From the NCBI GenBank assembly GCA_945901765.1, contig CAMDLO010000017.1:1-35575 (forward strand): a stretch of DNA of 35,575 nucleotides. Direction: 5' to 3'. This document shows, piece by piece, positions 18,328 through 25,710 of the stretch; position 1 is the stretch's first letter, and each line of letters opens with the position of its first letter. A program made the position numbers and the translations under genes. The notes under the pieces were generated by a model. The model was not told where the DNA came from. It saw only the letters and a list, made by a program, of their open reading frames with translations, and did no database searches. This DNA is from Cyanobium sp. NIES-981. GTDB taxonomy: Bacteria; Cyanobacteriota; Cyanobacteriia; PCC-6307; Cyanobiaceae.

Positions 18328-18363
18328 TTCACCACTGCCTTCACCACTGCCTTAACGACTGCT
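18328..18363. repeat. 12-bp tandem repeat, two perfect plus one diverged copy
   Basis: TTCACCACTGCC occurs at 18328-18339 and 18340-18351, followed by the related TTAACGACTGCT at 18352-18363. It occupies the 80-bp convergent gap between sir and the dipeptidase gene and stops exactly before the dipeptidase stop codon. Confidence 0.85.
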
Positions 18364-19098
18364 TCATCCGTCGGCGTCGACGCGGCCGAACCACGCCTGC
18401 CGTTGCCCGCTCCGCCAGGCCCAGAGCTGATCGCCCCAGCTGAAATGCCACCATTCATTGGGATGCTGGGCAAAGCCGGCCTGCTCCATCACCGTGCGCA
18501 GCAGCTCCCGGCAGCGATGCCATTCCAGGGCCCGTTCTCGCTCCTGGGGGTCAGGGCTGGTCTGGGCCACCGTCAGGAAGTGGTCGGGTTCCGAGACGGC
18601 ACCGATCGCGTCGATCGCGGACCCCATGGCGACGCACGGATCGCCATCGGCTCCACGCCTCGCCAGGGTGAGATCAACGGCTGCACCGGTGCTGTGGGGC
18701 GGCGGCGCAGCAGGATCCAGGTTGGGCGGTGCCCAGAAGCGCCCGACCTCTGCGATCACCTGCCGGCGTTCGGGACTGTCGCGCTCTGGGGGGATGCCGC
18801 GCTCCCGGCAAAGTTCGGCGATCGTCAAGTCCACCATGAAGCGCTGCACCGCCAGCGGTCGCCAGGCGTCAAAAATGGCCAGGCGCCAGCCGGGCTCCTG
18901 CTGCAGTAGCAGCTCCTGAGCAGCGAGCAGACGCTCGATCACCCCAGCCCGGAGGCGAAAAGGGCACGCCGTGGCGCCGTAGGGGGCCCCCAGGCTGCGG
19001 TAGGGGTGGGGCTCCAGCCGCAGCAGCGGCTCCGGCAACGGCACGAGCGGGTCAGTGGAATCGCGGATCGGAATCCGATTCCAGGGGCGAAGCTCCAT
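18364..19098 (-). CDS. VanX/DdpX-like D-alanyl-D-alanine dipeptidase (M15D)
   Basis: Zinc dipeptidase that cleaves D-Ala-D-Ala, giving peptidoglycan recycling or turnover activity; no signal peptide is seen, so it is probably cytosolic. From the ATG at 19098-19096 the product is 244 residues: DAWRP with Arg80 (transition-state Arg of VanX), PPHSTGAAVDL with zinc ligands H135 and D142, and NEWWHFSWG with catalytic Glu215 and ligand His218. All active-site positions are intact. The frame is open far upstream but that part is antisense-like sequence inside recG. It sits 43 nt after recG on the same strand. No vanH/vanA or vanRS partners are nearby, so a resistance role is unlikely. Confidence 0.92.
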   Translation of the reverse strand: MELRPWNRIPIRDSTDPLVPLPEPLLRLEPHPYRSLGAPYGATACPFRLRAGVIERLLAAQELLLQQEPGWRLAIFDAWRPLAVQRFMVDLTIAELCRERGIPPERDSPERRQVIAEVGRFWAPPNLDPAAPPPHSTGAAVDLTLARRGADGDPCVAMGSAIDAIGAVSEPDHFLTVAQTSPDPQERERALEWHRCRELLRTVMEQAGFAQHPNEWWHFSWGDQLWAWRSGQRQAWFGRVDADG

Positions 19099-19141
19099 CA
19101 GGGGGAGGCCAGTAGCCCCAGTGTGGCTGGCGATGGCTGCC

Positions 19142-21655
19142 TCAGTTGAGCCTGACTGAGGCGCTGAGGCGCTGCCGCTGCTGGTCCAGCAGGTCAGCCA
19201 GAAGGGGATGGTCCCGCAGTTCGGGGTCACGCTCAAGGATTGCCAGGGCGGCGCTGCGGGCCTGGTCCAGCACCTCGCCGTCATCGCTGAGGCTGGCCAG
19301 GGCCAGATCGGGGAGGCCACTCTGGCGGGTGCCGAGCACCTGGCCGGGGCCGCGCAGGCGCAGGTCCATCTCAGCGATTTCGAAGCCGTCACTGGAGCGC
19401 ACCAGCACATCCAGCCGCTGGCGAGCCTGGGCCTGGCGCCCCTCAACCAGCAGCAGGCAATGGGAGGCCGCAGCCCCGCGTCCCACCCGCCCCCGCAGCT
19501 GATGGAGCTGGGCAAGGCCGAACCGCTCGGCGTGCTCGATCAGCATCACGCTGGCCTCCGGCACATCCACCCCCACTTCCACCACGGTGGTGCTGACCAG
19601 CACCTGGGTCTCCCCACGGGCAAAGGCGGTGATCGCGGCCTGCTTGTCGGCGCTGGCAAGGCGCCCATGCAACAGGCCGACCTGCAGATCGGGAAAAACC
19701 TCCGTGCTGAGCTGGCTGTGGGCCTCCACCGCCGAGCGCAGGTCGCTGTGCTCCGATTCCTCCACCAGGGGCAGAACCACATAGGCGCGCTGGCCCTGGC
19801 TCACTTCATGGCGAATCAGGTCGTAGGCCTGGTGGCGTTCTGCAGCTCCGAGCAGGCGGGTGCGGATCGGCGTTCGGCCGGGCGGCAGCTCATCGATCTG
19901 GCTGACCTCCAGATCACCATGCACCGACAAGGCGAGGGTGCGGGGAATGGGGGTCGCGGTCATCGTCAGCAGATGGGGTTGCAGACCCTTGTGCAGCAGT
20001 CTGTCGCGCTGGCGCACTCCGAATCGGTGCTGTTCATCGACCACCACCAGCCCGAGGCGCTGAAACTGCACAGGGTCTTCAAGCAGGGCGTGGGTGCCCA
20101 CCAGCAACTGCAGCTGACCGTTGGCCAGGTCGGTGAGGAGCTGGCGCCGCCGCCGCAGAGCCGTCGAGCCCGTGAGCAGGGCGCAACTGACATGCAGCTG
20201 GGGCAACCAGTTGCAGAGGCTGGCGTAATGCTGCTCGGCCAGCACTTCCGTGGGGGCCATCAGCGCACCCTGGCAACCGGCATCGATCGCACACAGCAGA
20301 GAGGCCACAGCCACGACCGTCTTACCGCTGCCCACGTCCCCTTGAACCAACCGCGCCATCGGCCGGTCCCTGGCCAGATCCTGGCGGATCTCGGCCAGGA
20401 CCCGCTGCTGAGCCGCCGTAAGGGTGTAGGGCAACAGGGCCAGGAAGCGATCGAGCAGCGTCGATCCGGCCGAGGGGGAAGGCAGCAGTGCCGGCGCGGC
20501 TCTGCTCTGAAGCTGGCGGCGCCGTTGCAGCAATCCCAGCTGCATCAGCAGAAACTCATCGAACACAAGTCGGTTGCGGCTGGCGCGCAGCTGGGCCTGG
20601 TTGTCGGGAGCATGGATCTGAATCAGAGCCGTGGCGCGGTCCACCAGGCCGTGCTGCTGGCGCAGCTCCGCAGGCAGTGGATCGGGCCAGCGGGACACCA
20701 GGGGCAGGACATGGCTGATCGCCTCGCGCAGGCGATCGGCACTGAGGCCCTCCGTCAGGCCATAAACGGGAAGCAGCCGGCCGATCTGGCGGGAGCGCAC
20801 CGGCGCCCCGGGGCTGTCGAGCACCTCGATCAGGGGGTCATGGAACTGGGGCCCGTAGGCGCTCTCCTTGACCAGCCCACTCACCGCAACGCTGGCTCCG
20901 ACGGGATAGAGGCGCTGCTGCGCCTTCAACCAGGCTGGAGTGGCGAAGCGCCGGCCGGCGAAGAATCGGCTCACCCGGATCCGACCGGTGGGGTCGACCA
21001 GCTGCAGTTCCAGAATCGAAAGCTGAGGATTGCGCGGACTTGTGAACGCATGGCTGCGCCGCACCGTGGCCACGATGGTGGCGGTGCGGCCGCATTCCAG
21101 GCCATTGATGCGCACCAGGTGCGCATAGTCGAGATAGTCGCGGGGGTAGTGATGGATCAGGTCGCGCACCACGAACAGGCCGAGCTGGGCCAGCCGAGTT
21201 GCCGTTCGGGGGCCGACACCACGCAGCTCCGCCAGGGGCGTATCCGCCTTGATGGATCCTGCAGCTGGCGTTGAAGCCGCGGCGGGGGGAGGAACCGGAG
21301 CCAGGCGCAGCCGCGGGGGAGCGGGAGGCTCGGGGGGTTGCAGCCGGCGGCGCCAGTCCTGCAGATGCTGGCGGCAGCGGGCCACAAGCGAGCGGCGTTG
21401 CCCAGGCGTCAGGTCGGCGTAGCGGGCGAATTGCTGGGCCAGCTGCCGTTCACTGGAGCCGGAGCTGAGGCCGCACTCAGGCGTGGCCAGGTTGCGGGCC
21501 ATGAAGGCACTGAAGCGCTCGCGGCGACCGAGCAGATCGATGCAGTCGCGCTCAACCTCCAGCTGCAAAGCCTGCTGCAGGGTGCGGAACCAGGCCTCAA
21601 CGGCCGCTAGGTCTGATCGGGAGTCGGGGACGGGTTGGGGGTGTCCTGATGCCAC
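19142..21655 (-). CDS. recG: ATP-dependent DNA helicase RecG
   Basis: Branch-migrating helicase that remodels stalled forks and Holliday junctions. The 837-residue protein has an N-terminal extension of about 135 residues beyond E. coli RecG. It then has an HhH-like segment (ELRGVGPRTATRLAQLGL, 143-160), the wedge/OB region, Walker A GDVGSGKT (439-446), DEQHRFG (540-546), TATPIPRTLAL and the C-terminal helicase motifs ending with QLRGRVGRG. Cyanobacterial RecG proteins are commonly longer, so the extension is expected. The start is a GTG at 21655-21653, 49 nt inside the end of the preceding hypothetical gene; no other start exists before the conserved part begins. Confidence 0.96.
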   Translation of the reverse strand: MASGHPQPVPDSRSDLAAVEAWFRTLQQALQLEVERDCIDLLGRRERFSAFMARNLATPECGLSSGSSERQLAQQFARYADLTPGQRRSLVARCRQHLQDWRRRLQPPEPPAPPRLRLAPVPPPAAASTPAAGSIKADTPLAELRGVGPRTATRLAQLGLFVVRDLIHHYPRDYLDYAHLVRINGLECGRTATIVATVRRSHAFTSPRNPQLSILELQLVDPTGRIRVSRFFAGRRFATPAWLKAQQRLYPVGASVAVSGLVKESAYGPQFHDPLIEVLDSPGAPVRSRQIGRLLPVYGLTEGLSADRLREAISHVLPLVSRWPDPLPAELRQQHGLVDRATALIQIHAPDNQAQLRASRNRLVFDEFLLMQLGLLQRRRQLQSRAAPALLPSPSAGSTLLDRFLALLPYTLTAAQQRVLAEIRQDLARDRPMARLVQGDVGSGKTVVAVASLLCAIDAGCQGALMAPTEVLAEQHYASLCNWLPQLHVSCALLTGSTALRRRRQLLTDLANGQLQLLVGTHALLEDPVQFQRLGLVVVDEQHRFGVRQRDRLLHKGLQPHLLTMTATPIPRTLALSVHGDLEVSQIDELPPGRTPIRTRLLGAAERHQAYDLIRHEVSQGQRAYVVLPLVEESEHSDLRSAVEAHSQLSTEVFPDLQVGLLHGRLASADKQAAITAFARGETQVLVSTTVVEVGVDVPEASVMLIEHAERFGLAQLHQLRGRVGRGAAASHCLLLVEGRQAQARQRLDVLVRSSDGFEIAEMDLRLRGPGQVLGTRQSGLPDLALASLSDDGEVLDQARSAALAILERDPELRDHPLLADLLDQQRQRLSASVRLN

Positions 21656-22782
21656 AACCGTTCCGCTTCTAGCGTCTGAAGTCGCCGCTTCAGACGGCGA
21701 TACTGCTCGGCCATTCTGCGGGTCTCCTCCCGATGCCGTTGCCAGCGGCTGCGACAGGTCCGCAGGCGCGGTGCCTCCAGTTCCAGGTCGGCGGGGCGAA
21801 GCAGCACCACCACGCTCTCCAGGGGATCGGCACTGGCTGGGCCAAGGGGCAACTGCAACCGCAACAGATTGGCCGGAGCCGGCTGGGGATCCAGCTGACC
21901 CTGCACAGCCGCCTCCAGCAGGTTGAGAGGCAACAGGCTGGCAGTGAGCCCACAGCGAAGCAGTTCCACGTTGAGGGCGTGGGACAGGTTGCGCAAGCGG
22001 CGACTGAGGGCAGCATCAAAACCATCCAGCCAACGCAGCAGAGCCAGGGGATCCTGCGGCAGGCAGGGCTCATGCCACGGCGGCGGCACCGCGCCTGTTT
22101 CACCCGACTGGGGCGGTGGCAGTTCAGCCTCGAGCTCACCCGTGTCCTGCTGCGGCGCAGGGCCCGCGGGCGGATCCTGCGAGGAGGAGGAGCGGGACTG
22201 GAACAAGGCGACGGCCAGCTGCTGCCTGGTGTCAGGGTTATCGGACCGGGGCTCACGTTCGGGCTGATCGAGGCTCTGAAACAGGGCCGCCAGTCCTGGT
22301 GGCAGGGCCCCATCCAGCTGCACTGAACCGTACGGGACGTCCAGATCCTCCGGTTCATCGCCGATCTGCGGGACCGACGACGGCTCTTGATCATCGAGCG
22401 CAGCTGCGGCTGCCTCATCGCGGCCTTTGCGCAGCTGGGCCAGCCATTCACGCTGTCGACTGCGGTGCTGCTGCTCCTGCTCGAGCGCCAGCTTGCCGGC
22501 CAGTTGAGCGACCTGCTCCACGGTGAGCAGGCTGGAGGCACGCCTGACCAGTTCAACGAGCTGCAGGCGCAACGCCTGACGCTGGTCGGAGCTGAGGTTG
22601 CAGAACCGCTCCGGGTAGTAGCGGGTGGCGAGATGGAAACAGGCTTGCTGAACCGAATTCAGCAGGCCTGCCCGCAGGGTCTGGAGATAGAGAGCCAGGT
22701 CGCGATAGAGCTGGGGATTGCCAGCCCGCAACTGATCGCCGAAGCGATCAAGCTGCCCAACCACCTCCCGCAGGGAATCCAC
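21607..22782 (-). CDS. Conserved hypothetical protein between tsf and recG
   Basis: Not recognised. The 391-residue product has no signal peptide or membrane segment. The first 130 residues are helical (LREVVGQLDRFGDQLR, ATRYYPERF, LVELVRRASSLLTVEQVAQL). An acidic, Pro/Ser/Gln-rich linker spans about 140-240. The C-terminal part (about 245-350) looks folded (LSHALNVELLRCGL, PLNLLEAAVQG, LLRLQLPLG), and a terminal coiled coil (RQRHREETRRM region to LQTLEAERLW) follows. The start is GTG, 39 nt after tsf, and the end overlaps recG by 49 nt, so it is probably expressed with the rpsB-tsf run. The context suggests nothing more specific than housekeeping. Confidence 0.8.
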   Translation of the reverse strand: MDSLREVVGQLDRFGDQLRAGNPQLYRDLALYLQTLRAGLLNSVQQACFHLATRYYPERFCNLSSDQRQALRLQLVELVRRASSLLTVEQVAQLAGKLALEQEQQHRSRQREWLAQLRKGRDEAAAAALDDQEPSSVPQIGDEPEDLDVPYGSVQLDGALPPGLAALFQSLDQPEREPRSDNPDTRQQLAVALFQSRSSSSQDPPAGPAPQQDTGELEAELPPPQSGETGAVPPPWHEPCLPQDPLALLRWLDGFDAALSRRLRNLSHALNVELLRCGLTASLLPLNLLEAAVQGQLDPQPAPANLLRLQLPLGPASADPLESVVVLLRPADLELEAPRLRTCRSRWQRHREETRRMAEQYRRLKRRLQTLEAERLWHQDTPNPSPTPDQT

Positions 22783-22803
22783 GGAGCCGGTCCTCAGCGG
22801 GAC

Positions 22804-22823
22804 GACCGTCGTGAGCGACGGTC
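22804..22823 (-). other. Perfect 8-bp hairpin at the tsf stop codon
   Basis: GACCGTCG (22804-22811) and CGACGGTC (22816-22823) pair perfectly around a 4-nt loop. On the minus strand the stem begins within the tsf stop codon. No T-tract follows, so it may be an RNA-stability or processing element, or a partial terminator between tsf and the hypothetical gene. Confidence 0.5.
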
Positions 22824-23481
22824 AGGCCGCACCGCCCATGGCCGCGACCTCAGCTGCAAAGTCGAGCTTCTCCACCTCAATGCCTTCACCGAGATTGAAG
22901 CGAACGAAACGACGCACCTGAATATTTTCCCCAACCTTGCCGGCCACCTGCTTCACCATTTCCTCCACGGTCATGGCGCTGTCCTTGATGAAGGGCTGAT
23001 CCATCAGGGCCATCTCCTTGAGACGCTTGCCGATGCGACCGGCAACGATCTTCTCCTTCATCTCCTCCTTCTTGCCAGCCAGATCATCGCGACCCATCTC
23101 GATCTGCTTCTCTCGCTCGGCCACCTCAGCGGGGATGTCGTCAACCTTGACGTAGTCGACGGAACCACACGCCGCAATCTGCATGGCAACATTGCGAATC
23201 AGCTCCTGGAAGATCTCGCCGCGGGCGACGAAATCCGTTTCGCAATTCACTTCCACCAGCACCCCCACTCGGGCGCCGGTGTGGATGTAGGAGCCGATCG
23301 CCCCTTCAGCAGCGGTGCGACCCGCTTTCTTCTCGGCACTGGCGATGCCCTTCTGGCGCAACCATTCGATTGCTTTTTCGGTGTCGCCGTTGGTTTCGGC
23401 GAGCGCCTTCTTGCAATCCATCATGCCGGCGCCGGTCTTGTCGCGCAGGCCCTTGACAAGTTTCGCTGAAATCTCAGCCAT
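22822..23481 (-). CDS. tsf: Translation elongation factor Ts
   Basis: Guanine-nucleotide exchange factor for EF-Tu. The 219-residue product shows [13 protein letters not shown] (15-27), the conserved N-terminal UBA-like part, and the TDFV motif (82-85, in NCETDFVAR) that contacts the EF-Tu nucleotide site. The C-terminal dimerisation subdomain of E. coli EF-Ts is shortened; about 219 residues is normal for cyanobacteria and plastids. It lies 41 nt after rpsB in the standard rpsB-tsf order. The start is an ATG at 23481-23479. Confidence 0.98.
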   Translation of the reverse strand: MAEISAKLVKGLRDKTGAGMMDCKKALAETNGDTEKAIEWLRQKGIASAEKKAGRTAAEGAIGSYIHTGARVGVLVEVNCETDFVARGEIFQELIRNVAMQIAACGSVDYVKVDDIPAEVAEREKQIEMGRDDLAGKKEEMKEKIVAGRIGKRLKEMALMDQPFIKDSAMTVEEMVKQVAGKVGENIQVRRFVRFNLGEGIEVEKLDFAAEVAAMGGAA

Positions 23482-23522
23482 GGATCTGGTAGGAGGAAGT
23501 GGAGGTGGAGGGGTGGTCTGGC

Positions 23523-24236
23523 TCAGCCCTGGTCGGCCTGGCCCTGATCGCCAGCGCCGTGGCGACCTTCATTGATGGCATCCGCCAGACGGCTCAGCAC
23601 CAGATGCACGGAACGGACGGCATCGTCGTTGCAGGGAATGGGCACATCGCAGAGATCTGGATCACAATTGGTGTCCAGCATCGACACCAGGGGGATGTCG
23701 AGCTTGCGAGCTTCGAGCACGGCGTTGGTTTCGCGGCGCTGATCAACCAGCACAACCACATCAGGCAGACGACGCATGTTCTTGAGACCGCCCAGATACT
23801 TCTGAAGGCGATCGAGCTCACGCCGCAACACAGCTGCCTCCTTCTTGGGACGCATGGCAATGGCACCGGAGCTCTCCATGCGCTCGAGGTCCTTCAGACG
23901 CTCAATCCGGGCGCGCATGGTGGTCCAGTTGGTCAGCATGCCGCCCAGCCAGCGCTGGTTCACATAGGCGGCTCCGCAGCGGCCAGCCTCCTGGGCGATC
24001 ACCTCAGAGGCCTGCTTCTTGGTGCCGACAAACAGGAAACGCTTGCCGCTGCGAGCGGCACTGCGCACCCATTTGTAGGCGTTGTTCATGCAGACGGCGG
24101 TCTGCACGAGGTCGATGATATGAACCCCGTTACGCGCGCAGTAGATGTAGCGCGACATCTTCGGGTTCCAACGCCGAGTCTGGTGCCCGAAGTGGGCACC
24201 AGCTTCCATCATTTCGGCAAGGGTGACGACAGCCAT
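23523..24236 (-). CDS. rpsB: 30S ribosomal protein S2
   Basis: Small-subunit protein needed for late assembly and S1 binding. The 237-residue product has the canonical [18 protein letters not shown] start, [19 protein letters not shown] and [20 protein letters not shown]. The C-terminal tail after about residue 225 is short, Gly/Gln/Asp-rich and variable. It is followed by tsf. The 145-nt region before it carries long-range complementary segments that may fold into a regulatory leader (separate entry). Confidence 0.98.
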   Translation of the reverse strand: MAVVTLAEMMEAGAHFGHQTRRWNPKMSRYIYCARNGVHIIDLVQTAVCMNNAYKWVRSAARSGKRFLFVGTKKQASEVIAQEAGRCGAAYVNQRWLGGMLTNWTTMRARIERLKDLERMESSGAIAMRPKKEAAVLRRELDRLQKYLGGLKNMRRLPDVVVLVDQRRETNAVLEARKLDIPLVSMLDTNCDPDLCDVPIPCNDDAVRSVHLVLSRLADAINEGRHGAGDQGQADQG

Positions 24237-24248
24237 GGTTGATCAGGG

Positions 24249-24335
24249 TTTCGGGTTCGCCTCCACCTGCCAGGGACCGGACACGCGCTGCTGAACCGCC
24301 TGCTGGAGGGTCAGGGAGCAACCGGTCACCCGAAA
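24249..24335 (-). promoter_or_regulatory. Structured rpsB leader, candidate autoregulatory element
   Basis: On the plus strand TTTCGGGT (24249-24256) is complementary to ACCCGAAA (24328-24335), enclosing 71 nt. Nested inside, CCTCCA (24260-24265) pairs with TGGAGG (24304-24309). A third pair, ACCGG (24276-24280) with CCGGT (24322-24326), crosses the second one, so it would be an alternative fold or pseudoknot. The element ends 12 nt before the rpsB ATG. S2 represses its own operon through the leader in E. coli; a similar role here is inference. Confidence 0.4.
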
Positions 24336-24381
24336 CGCGCAGGTGTGCGGAGTTCAGGGACATTGGCACCTTACCAAACGG

Positions 24382-25317
24382 TCAGATGCCGTTCTGACGG
24401 GCGAGTCTGTGGAGCGTGCGCACGCCGAGACGGTTCAGGGGCAGCCGCAGCAGCTCCATCGCCAGAGCGGCTTGGCCATGGCCAATCAGCCAGGCCAGCA
24501 GCGGCCGGAGGCTGCGCTCGTTCAACAGCCCACCCAGGGTGAGCAGCTCCCAGAGCAACCGGTGCAGCCAGGTGTACTGAATGATGAACCGCACCCGGCG
24601 GCTGGGGTGCTTGCGGAAGAACACCAGCGCCATGCGGGAGCGCTCCTGTTCCACCTGGATCAGCCGGGGAATCTGATCCAGGCTCAAGGGAGGATGCCAG
24701 TGGTACCCCGCTGCCGCCGGGCAACGCACCAGCCGCACCCCGAGGCGATGCAGCCTTTCGCCGAGTTCCAGGTCCTCCCAGCCGTAGAGGCGGAAGGCCG
24801 GGTCGAACAGGCCGGCCCGTTCCAGCAGCTCACGGGCGATGGCCACATTGCCGGTGGCGAAGTAGGCCCAGGAGAGATCCCGCCACTTGTGGGGCTCCGC
24901 CGTGGGGTGCTGAAAGTTGCTGGTGTTGATCACCGCGCCGTAGGTGAAACAGAGCTGATTGCCCCGCGCCCGCCAGTCGTCCGAGAGCGCCGTGGCGTGG
25001 CTGTGCAGAAACCTCTCGGTGACCACGAGGTCGCTGTCGATGAAGACGATCACGTCGCCGCGGCTGGCCTGCACGCCGTTGTTGCGGCCCGCGGCCGGGC
25101 CAGCATGCTCCTGGCGAATCAGGCGGACGCGATCCAGGCCACCCTGAACCTGCTCAGCCTCGATCCAGGCGACCGTGGCGTCGGTGGAACCATCGTCGAC
25201 CACCACCACCTCGTAATCCAGCAGCGGCGCGGCCACCCATTGACGCTGCAGGGCCTCAAGGCATTGCCGCAGGATCGGCAAGCGGTTGTAGGTGGGGATC
25301 ACGACGCTCAGGAACAT
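24382..25317 (-). CDS. Family 2 glycosyltransferase
   Basis: GT-A fold transferase, probably adding a sugar to a cell-surface polysaccharide or lipid; donor and acceptor cannot be read from sequence. From the ATG at 25317-25315 the product is 311 residues: SVVIPTYNR (4-12), VVVVDDGSTD (37-46), GPAAGRNNGV, the metal-binding DSD (94-96, in VIVFIDSDLVV), and FRLYGWEDLELGERLHR, whose Glu-Asp is the likely catalytic base region. A GTG six codons upstream is a less likely start. The C-terminal 60 residues are hydrophobic and basic and may contact the membrane. It stands alone between rpsB and the small basic gene, behind a terminator. Confidence 0.9.
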   Translation of the reverse strand: MFLSVVIPTYNRLPILRQCLEALQRQWVAAPLLDYEVVVVDDGSTDATVAWIEAEQVQGGLDRVRLIRQEHAGPAAGRNNGVQASRGDVIVFIDSDLVVTERFLHSHATALSDDWRARGNQLCFTYGAVINTSNFQHPTAEPHKWRDLSWAYFATGNVAIARELLERAGLFDPAFRLYGWEDLELGERLHRLGVRLVRCPAAAGYHWHPPLSLDQIPRLIQVEQERSRMALVFFRKHPSRRVRFIIQYTWLHRLLWELLTLGGLLNERSLRPLLAWLIGHGQAALAMELLRLPLNRLGVRTLHRLARQNGI

Positions 25318-25376
25318 GAGCTGACCGCTGCGCACCGAGGCAAACGTACCGCCTGCACAGGCCCGCCAGCCATTCC

Positions 25377-25436
25377 GGCTGCTTTCAGAGCGGCTGCTTT
25401 CAGAGCGGTTGCTTTAAGAGCGGCTGCATTGAGAGC
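25377..25436. repeat. 15-bp tandem repeat, four copies
   Basis: GGCTGCTTTCAGAGC is present at 25377-25391 and 25392-25406, with variants GGTTGCTTTAAGAGC (25407-25421) and GGCTGCATTGAGAGC (25422-25436). The array has exactly 15-bp period and no gaps. It lies upstream of the glycosyltransferase start and 31 bp from the terminator of the 51-aa gene. Confidence 0.93.
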
Positions 25437-25467
25437 GATGGCAACGCGCCGGCTCAAGACCTGCATC

Positions 25468-25491
25468 AAAAAGGGATCCCGCAGGATCCCT
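25468..25491 (-). terminator. Intrinsic terminator after the 51-aa gene
   Basis: On the minus strand AGGGATCC and GGATCCCT form a perfect 8-bp stem around TGCG, followed by TTTT(T). It is 29 nt downstream of the small gene stop and is the clearest Rho-independent terminator in the window. It likely ends the pcyA-devBCA-small gene transcript. Confidence 0.85.
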
Positions 25492-25520
25492 CAGTCGTCA
25501 GACCACGCGGCAGGGCGCGC

Positions 25521-25676
25521 TCAATCGGCAGCCCCACCGTTGTTGGCGGTGCCGGTCACACCGTTTCCGGCTCCCTCACCGCGGCCTTCGTTGCGCAGCT
25601 TGCGCTTCTTGAACTTCCGGGCGTAGGCGCGGTTGCGCTCCTGCTTCTCCTTTTTAAGGTTCCTGCGCTTGGCCAT
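25521..25676 (-). CDS. Conserved-looking 51-aa basic protein
   Basis: Small frame starting ATG at 25676-25674 and ending TGA at 25523-25521. The N-terminal 32 residues are strongly basic (MAKRRNLKKEKQERNRAYAR, then KFKKRKLRNEGRG), and the tail is Gly/Asn/Thr-rich (GEGAGNGVTG, TANNGGAAD). The basic helix suggests RNA, ribosome or DNA binding, but I do not recognise a named family. It sits 34 nt after devA on the same strand and just before a strong terminator, which supports it being a real gene at the end of that transcription unit. The Lys/Arg density and codon use match a ribosome-associated protein more than a random ORF. Confidence 0.8.
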   Translation of the reverse strand: MAKRRNLKKEKQERNRAYARKFKKRKLRNEGRGEGAGNGVTGTANNGGAAD

Positions 25677-25692
25677 GCAGCGGCTCTTCCTG

Positions 25693-25706
25693 AGGGATCA
25701 ATCCCT
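25693..25706 (-). other. Small hairpin between devA and the 51-aa gene
   Basis: AGGGA and TCCCT pair with a 4-nt loop in the 34-nt gap. No T-tract follows. It may modulate translation of the small gene or simply be chance. Confidence 0.25.
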
Positions 25707-25710
25707 TACC

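Noticed and set aside
19208-21274. 688-codon plus-strand ORF opposite recG
   Set aside because: RecG motifs are complete on the other strand; the translation here shows only GC-driven composition.
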